A stretch of DNA of 7,607 nt. Source: Campylobacteraceae bacterium. Lineage in GTDB: Bacteria > Campylobacterota > Campylobacteria > Campylobacterales > Sulfurovaceae. The notes beneath the pieces were generated by a model. The model searched no databases, was not told the DNA's origin, and saw only the letters and a list, made by a program, of their open reading frames with translations. Where the stretch lies: the NCBI GenBank assembly GCA_027063105.1, contig JAMOSL010000138.1, positions 1-7,607 of the forward strand. Reading direction: 5' to 3'. The translations under genes and the position numbers were made by a program. Shown here in pieces: positions 6,197 through 7,607 of the stretch (within the stretch, counting starts at the first letter, position 1; each line of letters opens with the position of its first letter).

Positions 6197-7607
6197 ATGG
6201 CACTACTAGAAGCATATAAAGCACATACAGAAGAGAGAGCAAAATTAGGTGTTACACCTTTGGCATTAACAGCTGAACAAGTAGCCGAGTTAGTTGAATT
6301 ATTAAAAGCTGATACAGTAGCAGATTCAGACTATGCAATGGAACTTTTTACTCAAAAAGTACCTGCTGGTGTTGATGATGCAGCCTATGTTAAAGCAGCA
6401 TTCTTAAATGATATTGTTCAGGGTAATATTACTTGTAATACTATTACTCCAGTAGAAGCAACAAAAATTTTAGGAACAATGTTAGGTGGATTTAATGTAT
6501 CACCTCTTGTAGATGCACTTACATCAGAAGAATCAGCAGTAGCAGAATCAGCAGCTGAAGAGCTTAAAAATACACTTCTTGTTTATGATTCATTTAATTC
6601 GGTTAAAGCACTTATGGATAATGGAAATACTTTAGCAAAAGAGATTGTTGAATCTTGGGCAAATGCAGAGTGGTTTACAAATAAACCAGCAATGGAAAGT
6701 GAAATTACAGTAACTGTATATAAAATCCCTGGTGAAACAAATACAGATGATTTATCTCCTGCTTCAGAAGCGTTTACTAGAGCAGATGTTCCACTTCATG
6801 CAAATTCTTTTTTAATTAATAGAATGGATAACCCATTAGATACAATGGTAGAATTAAAGAAAAAAGGTCATCCTTTAGCGTATGTTGGAGATGTAGTAGG
6901 TACTGGTTCAAGTAGAAAATCAGGTATTAATTCTGTTCAATGGCACATGGGTGTAGATATTCCAAATATTCCTGGTAAAAGAACTGGTGGTATTGTTCTT
7001 GGAGATATTATTGCACCAATTTTCTTTAATACAGCAGAAGATTCAGGTTGTATTCCTATTCAAGCACCAGTGGGTAAACTTGAAACTGGTGATGTAATTA
7101 CTGTTAAACCTTTCGATGGTGTGATTGAAAAAGATGGTGAAGTTATTTCTGAATTTACGATAGAACCAAATACACTTCCAGATGAAATGAGAGCTGGTGG
7201 ACGTGTTCCACTTATTATTGGAAAAGGTCTTACAGCAAAAGCAAGAGAAACACTTGGTATGGATGCAGGAGAAATTTTTATGACCCCTAATGTTCCATCA
7301 GATAACGGTAAAGGGTTTACTCTTGCTCAAAAAATGATTGGTAAAGCATGTGGAATTGAAGGTGTTAAACCAGGTACATATTGTGAACCAGTAGCAACAA
7401 CTGTTGGTTCACAAGATACAACAGGACCAATGACAAGAGATGAAGTAAAAGATTTAGCTGCTCTTAGCTTTGGTGCAGATATGGTTATGCAATCATTCTG
7501 TCACACAGCAGCTTATCCAAAACCTGCAGATATTAAACTTCAGCATACACTTCCTGATTTTTGGACATCAAGAAAAGGATTTATACTTAGACCAGGTGAT
7601 GGAGTAA
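6197..7607 (+). CDS. acnB: Aconitate hydratase B (N-terminal 470 codons; cut by window edge)
   Basis: Interconverts citrate and isocitrate via cis-aconitate; many AcnB enzymes also dehydrate 2-methylisocitrate. The frame stays open to the edge, covering 470 of about 860 residues. The AcnB-specific N-terminal HEAT-like domain occupies about residues 1-160 (MALLEAYKAH, LTAEQVAELVELLKA, TMLGGFNVSPLVD). It is followed by the swivel domain with KIPGETNTDDLSP (about 176-188) and GTGSSRKSGINS (235-246). The catalytic part begins with QDTTGPMTRDE (406-416) and SFCHTAAYPKP (433-443). This domain order separates AcnB from AcnA/IRP aconitases. The [4Fe-4S] cysteines lie further on and are not visible. 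The start has an AGGAG site (6187-6191) 5 nt before the ATG. Leucine is often CTT and glycine GGT, unlike the TTA-heavy M16 gene, suggesting high expression. It serves the oxidative or reductive TCA cycle. Confidence 0.97.
   Translation, partial: MALLEAYKAHTEERAKLGVTPLALTAEQVAELVELLKADTVADSDYAMELFTQKVPAGVDDAAYVKAAFLNDIVQGNITCNTITPVEATKILGTMLGGFNVSPLVDALTSEESAVAESAAEELKNTLLVYDSFNSVKALMDNGNTLAKEIVESWANAEWFTNKPAMESEITVTVYKIPGETNTDDLSPASEAFTRADVPLHANSFLINRMDNPLDTMVELKKKGHPLAYVGDVVGTGSSRKSGINSVQWHMGVDIPNIPGKRTGGIVLGDIIAPIFFNTAEDSGCIPIQAPVGKLETGDVITVKPFDGVIEKDGEVISEFTIEPNTLPDEMRAGGRVPLIIGKGLTAKARETLGMDAGEIFMTPNVPSDNGKGFTLAQKMIGKACGIEGVKPGTYCEPVATTVGSQDTTGPMTRDEVKDLAALSFGADMVMQSFCHTAAYPKPADIKLQHTLPDFWTSRKGFILRPGDGV

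Noticed and set aside
1..7607. Mobile element, phage, defence system, CRISPR array, tRNA/rRNA or other novel multi-gene system
   Set aside because: All coding space is filled by recognisable housekeeping or envelope genes, the longest gap is 169 bp, and no spaced repeats, cloverleaf sequences or transposase motifs were seen.

Overview
The window is strongly AT-rich, with mostly A/T-ending codons and short T-rich promoters. The proteins (prs beginning MSGYMIFSGTANPEL, the AcnB type of aconitase, a lone secreted M16 peptidase) resemble those of Campylobacterota (Epsilonproteobacteria), probably an environmental Sulfurimonas/Sulfurovum/Arcobacter-like lineage. That placement is inferred from recall of family sequences, not from a search.

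Layout. Positions 1-3143 hold a leftward operon, prs -> GH57 4-alpha-glucanotransferase -> galT-like nucleotidylyltransferase. prs and GH57 are 22 bp apart. GH57 and galT overlap by 8 bp, and galT runs off the left edge after 59 codons. A short divergent regulatory region (about 3144-3260) separates this operon from rightward genes: a small DUF2062 membrane protein (3261-3770), a secreted M16 zinc peptidase with a TTG start (3816-5138), a periplasmic alpha-carbonic anhydrase (5308-6066) and aconitase B (acnB, 6197 onward). acnB is cut by the right edge after 470 codons. Gaps of 169 bp and 130 bp flank the carbonic anhydrase gene and hold recognisable promoters and inverted repeats. No stretch over 300 bp lacks a gene.

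Function. The left operon joins PRPP synthesis to cytoplasmic alpha-glucan (glycogen-like) remodelling and sugar-nucleotide exchange. The right side holds two envelope proteins (peptidase and carbonic anhydrase), a membrane protein of unknown role, and a central-carbon enzyme usable in the oxidative or reductive TCA cycle. Carbonic anhydrase beside aconitase fits CO2/bicarbonate use, but each has its own promoter and they need not be co-regulated.

I found no RNA genes, CRISPR arrays, insertion sequences, phage genes or defence-type cassette. The window looks like ordinary chromosomal core sequence. The points worth a second look are the gene partnership in the left operon and several small inverted or direct repeats in the intergenic regions.
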